Shown here one piece after another: positions 38,868-47,241 of a stretch of 64,000 nt of DNA (position 1 is the stretch's first letter; each line of letters starts with the position of its first letter). The stretch comes from Croceibacterium segetis (lineage in GTDB: Bacteria > Pseudomonadota > Alphaproteobacteria > Sphingomonadales > Sphingomonadaceae). Location of the stretch: NCBI RefSeq assembly GCF_011320115.1, contig NZ_JAANOZ010000008.1, forward strand, positions 1 through 64,000, written 5' to 3'. A program made the position numbers and the translations under genes. The notes below the pieces were generated by a model. It did not search any database and was not told the DNA's origin. It saw only the letters and a list, made by a program, of their open reading frames with translations.

Positions 38868-39683
38868 TCAGTGCGCTGTGAAGATAGGCAGCGGCGGGTT
38901 GGAAAACAGCTCACGAGTGACCCCGCCGAAAACCGTTTCGACCGCGCGAGCGTGGCCGTAGGCGCCGATGACGAGGTAGGCGGCACTGCGCGCCGCGGCG
39001 GCATTGACGAGCGCTTGCCCGACCGTCTGCTGACCGCGATCGATCTCGACGATCTCGCAACTGATTCCGTGGCGCGAGAGGTACTCAGCGCCATCCACGG
39101 CGGCGAACAATTCGTTCGCGTCGTCGATCCGCTCGGTGACGTTGGCGAGCGTTACCGAGGCGGCCGCTTTCAGCAGCGGGATCGAACCGCGCAGCGCGTG
39201 GCCCGCCTCCATCGAGCCGTTCCAGCCGATCACCACCGGACCGGCGACGTTCAGCGACCGCGCGCTCTCCGGCACCACCAGCAGGGGGCTGCGGCCGTGC
39301 ACCGCCATGTATCCGGCGAGGCCCGACGGTCCCTTGCCGTCGCTCGCCGGATCGCGCGCGCCGAGCACGACCAGGTCGGTGAGGGTTTCCGCGCGCATCA
39401 GCAGCGGGCGGGTCGGGCCTTCCTCTTGCTGCCAGTTCCAGGTGACGTCCTCGTTGGCAAGTCGCGCGCAGATGCGGTCACGCAGCTTGTCGGCGTTTTC
39501 CTGGATCACCGGGATCAGCTCGGCGATCATCGTGCCGTAGAGATCGCCCGGAACGGAGAAGTCGAAAGCGACCGGTTGCAGGCACGTGATGTGCGAGTTG
39601 AACTCGCGCGCCAGGTCGAGCGCGACCTGCAGCCGTGCTTCCATGCAGGCGTCGTCGCTGACGTGAAGCAGTATCGAGCGCAT
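38868..39683 (-). CDS. Universal stress protein, tandem UspA domains
   Basis: Cytoplasmic protein of 271 residues with two UspA-like domains. The first begins MRSILLHVSDDACMEARLQVAL; the second ends AAAARSAAYLVIGAYGHARAVETVFGGVTRELFSNPPLPIF, containing a GxxG(H)xR ATP-binding-like loop. ATG 39683 follows GAAGGGA. Upstream are a FixJ-box-like palindrome (39744) and a weaker Fnr-like site (39772), so control by oxygen is likely. It is the first gene of a two-gene unit with the quinone reductase. Confidence 0.88.
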   Translation of the reverse strand: MRSILLHVSDDACMEARLQVALDLAREFNSHITCLQPVAFDFSVPGDLYGTMIAELIPVIQENADKLRDRICARLANEDVTWNWQQEEGPTRPLLMRAETLTDLVVLGARDPASDGKGPSGLAGYMAVHGRSPLLVVPESARSLNVAGPVVIGWNGSMEAGHALRGSIPLLKAAASVTLANVTERIDDANELFAAVDGAEYLSRHGISCEIVEIDRGQQTVGQALVNAAAARSAAYLVIGAYGHARAVETVFGGVTRELFSNPPLPIFTAH

Positions 39684-39743
39684 CGTGAGAGTCCCTTCGT
39701 GCTGAATCTTCCCGAGGATGCGCCGGCGGCGGGGCTCGGTAAC

Positions 39744-39760
39744 TCCGGAGATGTCCGGAG
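39744..39760. promoter_or_regulatory. FixJ-box-like palindrome, site 6
   Basis: TCCGGA-GATG-TCCGGA is an almost symmetric form of the motif, with 13 of 16 bases equal to site 4. It lies 61-77 bp upstream of the universal stress protein start. Confidence 0.45.
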
Positions 39761-39771
39761 CGTATTCGGGT

Positions 39772-39785
39772 TTGACCTGGCGCAA
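39772..39785. promoter_or_regulatory. Weak Fnr/Crp-type box
   Basis: TTGACCTGGCGCAA keeps the TTG-N8-CAA core of Fnr sites but departs at the flanking bases. It lies 89 bp upstream of the universal stress protein and 51 bp upstream of ligA on the other strand, so either could be its target. Confidence 0.3.
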
Positions 39786-39835
39786 CGACGGGGGGTGCCG
39801 CCGGCGTATCATCGCCCGAGATCATGGAGGAACGC

Positions 39836-40225
39836 ATGCTCATGACCCGCACCGACTCCACGGCCGCCCGCCGCGTGATTCCCGGCACGCCGGTGTTCGA
39901 CGGAGACGCAGCGCAGAAGGGCCTCGGGCTCAACGCGATGTGCTATTCGTTCAACCAGGCCGCCAACCGCGCCGCCTTCGTCGCCGACGAGGCAGGCTAT
40001 ATGGACCGCTTCGCGTTGACAGACCCGCAGCGCGAGGCGGTCCGCCAGCGCGACGTGCCGGGGATGATCGCCGCCGGCGGCAACGTCTACTACCTGGCCA
40101 AGCTCGCCGGCATCCTCGGTCTCAACGTCCAGGACCTCGGCGCGCTGCAGACCGGCCTGCCGATCGAGGAATTCAAGGCCGCGCTGCTGGCGCACGGCGT
40201 GACCGAGAGGAGCGTGGCACCATGA
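39836..40225 (+). CDS. ligA: Protocatechuate 4,5-dioxygenase alpha subunit
   Basis: Small subunit (about 129 residues) of the class III extradiol dioxygenase. It has VIPGTPVFDGDAAQKGLGLNAMCYSF at the N-terminus and GGNVYYLAKLAGILGLNVQDLGALQTGLPIEEF in the helical part, as in LigA of Sphingobium. ATG 39836 follows GGAGGAA; an ATG at 39824 lies inside that ribosome site. It overlaps ligB by ATGA. Confidence 0.92.
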   Translation: MLMTRTDSTAARRVIPGTPVFDGDAAQKGLGLNAMCYSFNQAANRAAFVADEAGYMDRFALTDPQREAVRQRDVPGMIAAGGNVYYLAKLAGILGLNVQDLGALQTGLPIEEFKAALLAHGVTERSVAP

Positions 40226-41076
40226 GCGAGATCGTCGGCGGCATCTTCACCAGCCACGTGCCGGGAATCGGCGCGGCCATTGCCAAGGGGCTGCAACAGG
40301 ACCCGTACTGGAAGCCGTTCTTCGACGGTTTCGTGCCGGTCCACCAGTTCCTCGAGCGCGAGAAGCCCGACGTCGCGGTGGTGTTCTACAACGACCACGG
40401 ACTCAACTTCTTCCTCGACAAGATGCCGACCTTCGCGATCGGCGCCGCGGCCGATTACCGTCACGAGGACGAGGGCTGGGGCATCGGCGGCTTCAAGCCG
40501 TTCGTCGGGCATCCGGCCCTGTCATGGCACATCATCGAGCAGGTCGTCGGCGACGAATTCGATCCCGTCACCTGCCAGTCGATGCTGGTCGACCACGGGG
40601 TCTGCGTGCCGTTCGAGCTGTGCTGGCCCGATGCCAAGGCCTGGCCGGTCAAGCTGGTGCCGATCTGCATCAATACCGTACAGCATCCGCTGCCGAGTCC
40701 GAAACGAGCGCTGGCGCTCGGCCGGTCGGTGGGGAAGGCGCTGGAAAGCTGGCCGGGCGACGAGAAGATCGTCGTGCTCGGCACCGGCGGCCTGTCGCAC
40801 CAGCTCGACGGTGAGCGCGCCGGGCACATCAATGTTGATTACGACAAGTTCTGCCTGCGCAACATCGTCGCCGATCCCGAGGCGCTGACCCAGCACGACA
40901 CACTCGACATCGTCGAACTGGCCGGCAGTCAGGGAGTCGAGATCCTCAACTGGCTGGCGGCGCGCGGGGCGCTCACCGGCTCGGTCCGCGAGCTGGCGCA
41001 CAACTACCACGTGCCGATCTCGAACACCGCGGCGGCGACGCTGCTGGTCGAGAACCACGCGACCGTTCACGCCTGA
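40222..41076 (+). CDS. ligB: Protocatechuate 4,5-dioxygenase beta (catalytic) subunit
   Basis: Fe(II) extradiol dioxygenase subunit of 284 residues that opens protocatechuate to 4-carboxy-2-hydroxymuconate-6-semialdehyde. Iron ligands are recognisable as His in FTSHVPGIG and His in FYNDHGLNFF, with the acid/base His in VDHGVCVP and GTGGLSHQLDGERAG in the lower half. The start overlaps ligA (ATGA). Related gallate or methylgallate dioxygenases cannot be wholly excluded. Its substrate is made by PobA, encoded 24 kb away. Confidence 0.9.
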   Translation: MSEIVGGIFTSHVPGIGAAIAKGLQQDPYWKPFFDGFVPVHQFLEREKPDVAVVFYNDHGLNFFLDKMPTFAIGAAADYRHEDEGWGIGGFKPFVGHPALSWHIIEQVVGDEFDPVTCQSMLVDHGVCVPFELCWPDAKAWPVKLVPICINTVQHPLPSPKRALALGRSVGKALESWPGDEKIVVLGTGGLSHQLDGERAGHINVDYDKFCLRNIVADPEALTQHDTLDIVELAGSQGVEILNWLAARGALTGSVRELAHNYHVPISNTAAATLLVENHATVHA

Positions 41077-41088
41077 GGAGGCACAGCC

Positions 41089-42546
41089 ATGGTCCACTTC
41101 CCGAAAGAACCGCTTTATGCCGACGTGCTGCGCTTGGGCCGCATAGAGGGCGACATCGCCGATCTCGAGATCGACGGCGAAGTTCCGGCGGGCATGGACG
41201 GCGCCTTCTACCGCGTGCATCCCGATCCTCAGTTCGCCCCCCGGAAGCCGGGCGACCAGTTCTTCAACGGCGACGGCATGGTGACGATGTTCCGGGTGAA
41301 AGACGGTCGGATCGCTTTCAAGCAGCGCTACGCCAAGACCGACAAGTGGAAGCTCGAGAACGCCGCCGGCAAGGCGCTGTTCGGCTCGTACCGCAATCCG
41401 CTGACCGACGACCCCGCTGTCGCCGGCGAGCATCGCGGCACCGCCAACACCAACGTGCTCGTGTTCAATGACGAGCTCCTCGCGATGAAGGAGGATAGCC
41501 CCTGCCTCATCATGGACAAGCTGACGCTCGATACCGAGGGATACACCGACTGGGACGGCGAGCTGACCCTGCGCACGTTCGGCGCGCATCCGAAGATCGA
41601 CCCCGCGACCGGCAACCTGTGCAACATCAGCTATGCTGCCAAGGGAAGCCTCAGCCGCGACGCGACCTACTTCGAGATTTCGCCGGAGGGGCACGTGGTG
41701 CGGCGAGCCGAGTTCGAGGTGCCATACTATACGATGCTGCACGACTTCAGCATCGCCGGGGACTGCATCGTCATCCCGGTCTCACCCTACAGCTCCGACC
41801 TGAGCGTGCTCGAGCAGGACCGGCCGCATTTTTACTACGACCGCGCACTGCCCTCGTACCTCGGGGTCATGCGGCGCGACAGCGACGGCAGCGACATGCG
41901 CTGGTTCAAGCAGGAACCGGGCGTGTGCAGCTGCCACGTGATGAACGCCTACCAGGACGGCTCGAAAGTCCACCTCGACACTCCGGTCTCGAAGATCGGC
42001 AGCCTGCCGTTCTTCCCCGAACGCGACGGCACGCCGTTCGACCCGCACCTGGCGATGACCGAGCTGTCGCGCTTCACGGTCGACCTCAAGTCGAACAGCG
42101 ACACCGTCGAGAGCATCGAGAAGCTGGGTCAGGCGCCGGGCGAGTTCCCGCGGATCGACGACCGCATGGCCGGCAAGCCCTACCGCCACGGCTGGATGAT
42201 CACTTACGACCTCGAAAAGCCCTACAACGGGCCGCCGGGACCATTCGCCGGAGTGATCAACACGCTGACCCATTTCGACCTCTCCACCCGCGAGGAGCAA
42301 AGCTGGTGGTGCGGGCCGAATGGTTCGCTGCAGGAACCCTGTTTCATCCCGCGCTCGGCCGACGCGCCCGAGGGCGATGGCTGGATCGTCGCGCTGGTCG
42401 ACGATCATGTGTCGAACTATTCGGACCTATGCATCTTCGACGCGCTCGATGTGGCGAAAGGGCCGATCGCGCGCGCCAAGCTGCCGGTCCGGCTGCGCCA
42501 GGGCCTGCACGGAAACTGGGCCGACGCGGGCAAACTGGCCGCCTGA
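41089..42546 (+). CDS. Lignostilbene-alpha,beta-dioxygenase (carotenoid oxygenase family)
   Basis: Iron-dependent stilbene-cleaving enzyme of 485 residues. Four His ligands are visible at 167 (GAHPK), 218 (MLHDF), 283 (CSCHVMN) and about 474 (LHGNW). Phe59, Tyr101 and Lys134, which position the 4-hydroxyphenyl ring in LsdA of Sphingomonas TMY1, occupy the same numbers here, so lignostilbene is a better call than a carotenoid. Cleavage would give vanillin and related aldehydes. GAGGAGG precedes the ATG 12 bp after ligB, so it is in the ligAB operon. Confidence 0.9.
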   Translation: MVHFPKEPLYADVLRLGRIEGDIADLEIDGEVPAGMDGAFYRVHPDPQFAPRKPGDQFFNGDGMVTMFRVKDGRIAFKQRYAKTDKWKLENAAGKALFGSYRNPLTDDPAVAGEHRGTANTNVLVFNDELLAMKEDSPCLIMDKLTLDTEGYTDWDGELTLRTFGAHPKIDPATGNLCNISYAAKGSLSRDATYFEISPEGHVVRRAEFEVPYYTMLHDFSIAGDCIVIPVSPYSSDLSVLEQDRPHFYYDRALPSYLGVMRRDSDGSDMRWFKQEPGVCSCHVMNAYQDGSKVHLDTPVSKIGSLPFFPERDGTPFDPHLAMTELSRFTVDLKSNSDTVESIEKLGQAPGEFPRIDDRMAGKPYRHGWMITYDLEKPYNGPPGPFAGVINTLTHFDLSTREEQSWWCGPNGSLQEPCFIPRSADAPEGDGWIVALVDDHVSNYSDLCIFDALDVAKGPIARAKLPVRLRQGLHGNWADAGKLAA

Positions 42547-42807
42547 CTAGCCGATCAAGGCGTTGGCCAACCCCATCGTCGCCAGGACCTGTATGGCCAT
42601 GGCCACGGTGACGCCCGCAGCGAAGGCGGCGAGCACCCGCCGCACGCTGCGCCGTGAGGCGCGAGCGGGCTTGGGCGAGGGGACGATGTCGGCCTTGCCG
42701 GCAAACGTCCGCGCAACCGCGGTCAGGTGCAGCAGCAGCCAGATACCGGTGCCGAGGGCGACGACGATCGCAACGCCGTAAACGGTCTCGAATATCCACA
42801 GCGGCAT
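42547..42807 (-). CDS. Hypothetical two-helix membrane protein
   Basis: Unrecognised protein of 86 residues with helices at about 3-28 (LWIFETVYGVAIVVALGTGIWLLLHL) and 60-82, joined by a Lys/Arg/Ser-rich loop. ATG 42807 follows GAGG at 7 bp. Its stop directly abuts that of the convergent dioxygenase gene. It lies downstream of hemN on the same strand across a 154-bp gap and may be a separate unit. Confidence 0.6.
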   Translation of the reverse strand: MPLWIFETVYGVAIVVALGTGIWLLLHLTAVARTFAGKADIVPSPKPARASRRSVRRVLAAFAAGVTVAMAIQVLATMGLANALIG

Positions 42808-42961
42808 GGCGCACCTCGCGGGCAAAAAGATTTGACCCAATCACGCTTGGGCCGCAGGTCGGTTCCCGTCGTTCGTTCTACGAACCAACATGGGATAATT
42901 CTGGCGATTTCACTATGCTAATCGGTTAGTGCACTGGGATCGAGACCGTGCCGATCGAGCC

Positions 42962-44287
42962 TTACACCGCCGAGCTGAAGCGGCGCGGCGAATGCTGGCG
43001 GTAGGGATCGAACGCCGCGGCGATGCTGCGGGCGTAGGCCAGGGCGTGGTCGGCGATGACCAGGAACTCTCCTTCCACCGCGCACAGCCCGGTCTCGGCA
43101 TAAGGCGCGAGCCGATCCCACGCCTCGTCGAGCATTGGCCGGCAAACCTTTGCCCGGCCTCGGCACAACAGTTCCTCGATCACCGCGCCGCGGCGGCGGT
43201 CGTCGGCGCTGCGCGCCTTGCCGAGCGCGATCGGCAGGCGGTCCTGCGACAGCAGCATGCGGTAGCGGCCGGCGTTCTTCTCGTTTTGCGCCAGTAGCGT
43301 CGGGAAGCTACCGATCGCCGAGGCACCGAGGCCGAGCAGCACCGGCGCGCCATCGTCGGTGAAGCCCTGGAAGTTGCGGTGCAGCCCCCCGCCGAGCGCT
43401 GCTTGCCCGAGCGGGTCGCCCGGTAAAGCGAAGTGATCGAAGCCGACCGGGACATAGCCGCTTTCGAGCAACTGCCTGAAGCCCATCTCGGCCATCCGGA
43501 AGCGCTCTTCCGGCCCTGGCAGCGCACTCCCATCGATGCGCTTCTGGCGGGCGATCAGGTGCGGCACATGGGCATATCCGAACAGCGCGATGCGGTCGGC
43601 CCCGAACGCCGAAGCGAGATCGAGCGTGGAGGCGAGGTGGTCCCGCGTCTGGCCGGGCAGGCCGTACATCAGATCGAAGTTCATCGACGTGACGCCGGCC
43701 TTGCGCAGCAGTTCTACCCCATGCTCGATCATGCAGAGCGGCTGCACCCGGCCGATCGCTTCCTGCAACGGTGGGCTGAACGTCTGCACGCCCATGCTCG
43801 CACGGGTCGCGCCGATTGCGCGCAGCACCGGGCTCCACTCGGCGCCTAGCGTTCGCGGGTCGAGCTCGATCGACACAACCGGATCCTCGAGCGGGAAGTG
43901 CAGCACCAGTTCATCGAACAGGCGGATGAAGTCGACCGGATTGAGCGCGTTCGGGCTACCTCCGCCGAAGGCGATGCGGCGGACTCGCGCGCTCGCCGGC
44001 AGTTGCGCGGCGACCAGGGCGATCTCGCGGTGAAGCGCGTCGAGATAGGTCGCCAGTCGATGCGCCTTGTTGGCCGCAGCGGTGTTGCACCCGCAGTACC
44101 AGCAGATCTTCTCGCAGAACGGGATGTGGACGTAGAGCGAAACATCGCCGGTCGCGGTGGAGATGGCGTCGGCATAGGTGCCGGCGTCAGCCCCGGGGCC
44201 GAATTCGGCCGCGGTCGGGAAGCTGGTGTAGCGCGGAACCGGTGTCGCCAGCAGGTCGGGATGATAGGGCCACATGCCAGCCTGCAT
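42962..44287 (-). CDS. hemN: Oxygen-independent coproporphyrinogen III oxidase
   Basis: Radical-SAM enzyme of 441 residues that decarboxylates coproporphyrinogen III without oxygen, supplying heme at low oxygen. It begins PRYTSFPTAAEFG, and the cluster motif CEKICWYCGC has Cys58, Cys62, Cys65 and Cys67. FGGGSPNAL, SMGVQTFSPPLQEAIGR and NFDLMYGLPGQT follow. ATG 44287 or 44275 may be used. It lies 20 bp after the small Cys-rich gene, at the end of the cco operon, and supplies heme for the cytochromes. Confidence 0.93.
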   Translation of the reverse strand: MQAGMWPYHPDLLATPVPRYTSFPTAAEFGPGADAGTYADAISTATGDVSLYVHIPFCEKICWYCGCNTAAANKAHRLATYLDALHREIALVAAQLPASARVRRIAFGGGSPNALNPVDFIRLFDELVLHFPLEDPVVSIELDPRTLGAEWSPVLRAIGATRASMGVQTFSPPLQEAIGRVQPLCMIEHGVELLRKAGVTSMNFDLMYGLPGQTRDHLASTLDLASAFGADRIALFGYAHVPHLIARQKRIDGSALPGPEERFRMAEMGFRQLLESGYVPVGFDHFALPGDPLGQAALGGGLHRNFQGFTDDGAPVLLGLGASAIGSFPTLLAQNEKNAGRYRMLLSQDRLPIALGKARSADDRRRGAVIEELLCRGRAKVCRPMLDEAWDRLAPYAETGLCAVEGEFLVIADHALAYARSIAAAFDPYRQHSPRRFSSAV

Positions 44288-44307
44288 CGCAGGCGCGGCT
44301 CAGAGGG

Positions 44308-44538
44308 TCATTGCTTTGGGTCAATCCGCCTGCGCTTGGCCCCGCTGCGGCAGCCCTTGGCGCAGCAGCAGGGGGTCGCGGGCTGCGGGCCCCTTCCCAG
44401 CGGCACCGTCATGCTGCCGCCGTTGCAGAGGGCAACAACCAACGCCCCGACGGCCGACAATTGCGGCGTGCCTTCGGAGGGAGCCGTCATCGCCGGGATC
44501 AGCGCGGCGGCGGCAAACAGGAGACCGGCCGGGCTCAT
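44308..44538 (-). CDS. Small Cys-rich membrane-anchored protein coupled to ccoS
   Basis: Protein of 76 residues. A hydrophobic N-terminus (MSPAGLLFAAAALIPAM) is followed by a second weakly hydrophobic stretch (VGALVVALCNGGSMTVPLG) and a tail with three adjacent cysteines, PCCCAKGC, then basic residues. Cysteines are at 38, 57-59 and 63. The ATG overlaps the ccoS stop (ATGA), so it is translated with the cbb3 assembly genes. The cysteine cluster could bind copper or heme, but no characterised family is recognised; the role in cbb3 assembly is inferred from position only. Confidence 0.7.
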   Translation of the reverse strand: MSPAGLLFAAAALIPAMTAPSEGTPQLSAVGALVVALCNGGSMTVPLGRGPQPATPCCCAKGCRSGAKRRRIDPKQ

Positions 44539-44678
44539 TCGTCGTCCTCGATCAGGATGCGCGCGGCGTTGCCTTCAGGATCCTCGAACTGGCCATTGCG
44601 GAGCGCCCAGAAGAACGCCGCGAGGCCAAGCCCGCCGATCGCCAGCGCGGCAGGGATGAGCAGGAGAAGGATGGTCAT
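44535..44678 (-). CDS. ccoS: cbb3 oxidase maturation protein CcoS
   Basis: A 47-residue single-pass protein, MTILLLLIPAALAIGG then FFWALRNGQFEDPEGNAARIL, with the FxDPEGxxxRIL pattern of CcoS and a short acidic tail. CcoS is needed to insert heme b and copper into the catalytic subunit. It overlaps ccoI upstream and the Cys-rich gene downstream, each by four bases. Confidence 0.9.
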   Translation of the reverse strand: MTILLLLIPAALAIGGLGLAAFFWALRNGQFEDPEGNAARILIEDDE

Positions 44679-46795
44679 TTCGCCGCCCTCGCCAGACGCA
44701 GCGAATTGGCGACGACGATCAGCGAGCTCGCCGACATCGCCACGGCGGCGACCAGCGGCGTGACCAAGCCGGCGATCGCCAGCGGCACGGCCAGCACGTT
44801 GTAACCGATCGCCAGCGCAAAATTCTGCTGCACCACCGCCGTCGTACGCCGGGCGGCGCGGACGGCACGGGGCAACGCGATCAGCGATTCCTGCACGAAC
44901 ACCAGGTCGGCGGCCTGCAAACCGACATCGCTCGCCGATCCCGGCGCCATCGAGGCGTCGGCGGCGGCGAGCGCGGGCCCGTCGTTAAGGCCGTCGCCGA
45001 CCACCAGCACCTTGCGTCCGCTCGCGCGCAGCCGGGCGACGAGCGCCTGCTTGTCGGCCGGCCGGGCATTGGCCTGCGCGGTCAGGCCGGTGGCGAGCGC
45101 GATCTCTCCGACCGCACCAGGGCGGTCTCCCGAGAGGATCGAGCATTCGACGCCAAGCTGCCGCAGTTGCGCCAGCGCGGAAACCGCATCGGGACGCAGG
45201 CGGTCGCTGAAGGGGATGAGTCGCACTGGCCTGCCTTCGATGGTGAGCGCGGCGGCTATTGCCTCACCGCCGCCCAGCGGCCGGCTGAGCGAGACTTCGT
45301 GGCCATGCCAGCGGGCGAACACCCCTTCGCCTGCGCGCTCGGCGACGTCGCTCAGGGGCGCCGCGGCGATGTTTCGTCTCGCCAACGCCGCGGCGAGCGC
45401 GCGCGACAATGGATGCGAGCTGTGGGACGCGAGAGCGAGGGCAATCGCCGCCTCGTCAGTGGCCAGCGCCAGCAGCGCCGCGGAATCGGGCAGCGGCTTG
45501 CCCTGCGTCAACGTGCCGGTCTTGTCGAGCAGCGCGCGGTCGACGGTAGCGAGTCGCTCGAGCGCGGAACCATCCTTGACCATGATCCCGGCGCGCATGA
45601 GCGATCCGCTCGCGACCACTTGCGCCACGGGTACGGCGAGCCCCAGCGCGCAGGGGCAGGTGATGATCAGGACTGCCACGCCGGTCACCAGCGCCTGGTA
45701 GAGGGTTGCGCCGGAGAGCAGCCACCCGACAACCGTGAGCGCCGCCAGCGAATGCACCGCGGGCGCGTAAAGCCGGGCGGCGCGATCGGCGATGCGCACG
45801 TAACGCGAGCGGTTCTGGGTGCTCGCCTCCATCAGCCGGGCGATTTCCGCGAGGGTCGTGTCATGCCCGGCATGGCTCACGCGCACGTCGATGGGAGCGT
45901 CGAGGTTGAGCGTGCCGGCGAGCGCCTGGTCGCCCGTGTGCAGCGGCACTGGCGCGCTTTCGCCGGTCAGCAGCGACTGATCGAAGCGGCTGGCGCCCGA
46001 GACGATTTCGCCGTCGGCAGCAAGCCGCTCGCCGGCGGCGACGCGCATCACCGTGCCCGGCACGAGCTTGATCGCGTCAACCCAAGCGAGCGTGCCGTCC
46101 GCTCCGACTACCATCGCCCCTTGCGCCGCCTGGCTCAGCAGCGCGTCGACTCCGGCGCGGGCACGGTCGCGCATCATGGCGTCGAGCACGCGGCCGACAA
46201 GCAGGAAGGTGAGCAGCATCAGCGCGCCGTCGAACCACGCGTGCTCGCCGTGGCGGCCCGTCTCGTAGAGGCTGAGTCCGGTGGCGATGAGCACGCCGAG
46301 GCTGATCGGCACGTCCATGTTGGTCCGCCCGCGGCGCACCGCCTGCCACGCCGACTTGAAGAACGGCCGCCCGGCGAAGGCGATCGCCGGAACGCCGATG
46401 CCGGCGCTGATCCAGTGGAACATGTCGCGGGTCGAGCCTTCGGCGCCCGACCACACGCTGACCGACAGCAGCATCACGTTCATCGCCGCGAAACCGGCGA
46501 CGGCCAGCGGGGCGAGCAAGGGGCGCGCGGCGGACAGGCGCGGGGCCAGCTCGTCGCGCCGCGCCTGTGCTTCGTAACCGAGTTCGGCGAGCGCATGGAC
46601 GAGATCGTGGGCCTCGAGCGATAGGTCGTGCTCGACCGTCACAGTCCGCGCCGACAGGTTGACCCGGGCGGAGGCAATGCCAGGCATCACGCCGAGCCCG
46701 CGTTCGATCTTGCTCATGCAGCCGGCGCAATGGATCGACGGCACGGCGAGCACGGTGCGCTCGAAGGCGGGGGCCGGCTTGCGCAGCGCGGTCAT
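44675..46795 (-). CDS. ccoI: Copper-exporting P-type ATPase CcoI (FixI)
   Basis: Cu(I) P1B-ATPase of 706 residues that delivers copper for the cbb3 binuclear centre. The N-terminal heavy-metal domain has HCAGC, the membrane metal site is TCPCALGLAVP, the phosphorylation motif is DKTGTLTQG, SSHPLS contains the nucleotide-binding His-Pro, and GDGLNDGPALAAAD is the hinge. Overlaps of ATGA on both sides place it between ccoH and ccoS. Confidence 0.94.
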   Translation of the reverse strand: MTALRKPAPAFERTVLAVPSIHCAGCMSKIERGLGVMPGIASARVNLSARTVTVEHDLSLEAHDLVHALAELGYEAQARRDELAPRLSAARPLLAPLAVAGFAAMNVMLLSVSVWSGAEGSTRDMFHWISAGIGVPAIAFAGRPFFKSAWQAVRRGRTNMDVPISLGVLIATGLSLYETGRHGEHAWFDGALMLLTFLLVGRVLDAMMRDRARAGVDALLSQAAQGAMVVGADGTLAWVDAIKLVPGTVMRVAAGERLAADGEIVSGASRFDQSLLTGESAPVPLHTGDQALAGTLNLDAPIDVRVSHAGHDTTLAEIARLMEASTQNRSRYVRIADRAARLYAPAVHSLAALTVVGWLLSGATLYQALVTGVAVLIITCPCALGLAVPVAQVVASGSLMRAGIMVKDGSALERLATVDRALLDKTGTLTQGKPLPDSAALLALATDEAAIALALASHSSHPLSRALAAALARRNIAAAPLSDVAERAGEGVFARWHGHEVSLSRPLGGGEAIAAALTIEGRPVRLIPFSDRLRPDAVSALAQLRQLGVECSILSGDRPGAVGEIALATGLTAQANARPADKQALVARLRASGRKVLVVGDGLNDGPALAAADASMAPGSASDVGLQAADLVFVQESLIALPRAVRAARRTTAVVQQNFALAIGYNVLAVPLAIAGLVTPLVAAVAMSASSLIVVANSLRLARAAK

Positions 46796-47241
46796 TGCAG
46801 CCGCTCTTCGCGGCGCCAGACGTGCTCATTGGCGGCGAGGGTCAGGCGAACGTCCCAGCGTCCTTCCGGAAGCGCCTGGCGCGACAGGAATTGGCCGTTG
46901 GCGACGCGATCGAAGGTCAGCGCGCGGTCGGGCAGCCGGCCGAGCGGGTGGCGCGCCATGGCCTTGATGGCCACTCCAGCCGGCGCGCCGTGCACCGCAA
47001 TGACGACACGGCCGTCGGGGCGCCAGGTGGTGACTTCGTCCCAGCCGAGCGCCTTTTCGCTCTTCGCCTCGTCGAGCCAGCGGTTGAAGCCCTGGCTGGC
47101 GACGTACGAATTCTCGACCACCACGCCGCCGAAGGTCGAACTGGCGTAGCGGGCGTTGAGCAGGTTGACCGCGATCACCAGTCCGAAAAAGCCGACCAGG
47201 ATCGCCGCCATGTGCCGGCCGGTGAAAGTGCGCTGCATCAT
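46792..47241 (-). CDS. ccoH: cbb3 assembly protein CcoH (FixH)
   Basis: Single-pass membrane protein of about 149 residues. A helix at 9-28 (GRHMAAILVGFFGLVIAVNLL) precedes a periplasmic FixH domain with ENSYVASQGFNRWLDEA and GRWDVRLTLAANEHVWRR. CcoH stabilises the assembling oxidase. It overlaps ccoG and ccoI by four bases each. Confidence 0.9.
   Translation of the reverse strand: MMQRTFTGRHMAAILVGFFGLVIAVNLLNARYASSTFGGVVVENSYVASQGFNRWLDEAKSEKALGWDEVTTWRPDGRVVIAVHGAPAGVAIKAMARHPLGRLPDRALTFDRVANGQFLSRQALPEGRWDVRLTLAANEHVWRREERLQ

Noticed and set aside
42825-42845. GATT-TGACCC-AATC dyad upstream of the small membrane gene as an Fnr box
   Set aside because: It lacks the TTG-N8-CAA core; only a short inverted repeat remains.
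44311-44324. TTGCTTTGGGTCAA, an Fnr-like box before hemN
   Set aside because: It is only 24 bp from the hemN start and lies in the last codons of the Cys-rich gene, so the match is probably chance; hemN more likely depends on the cco operon promoter.
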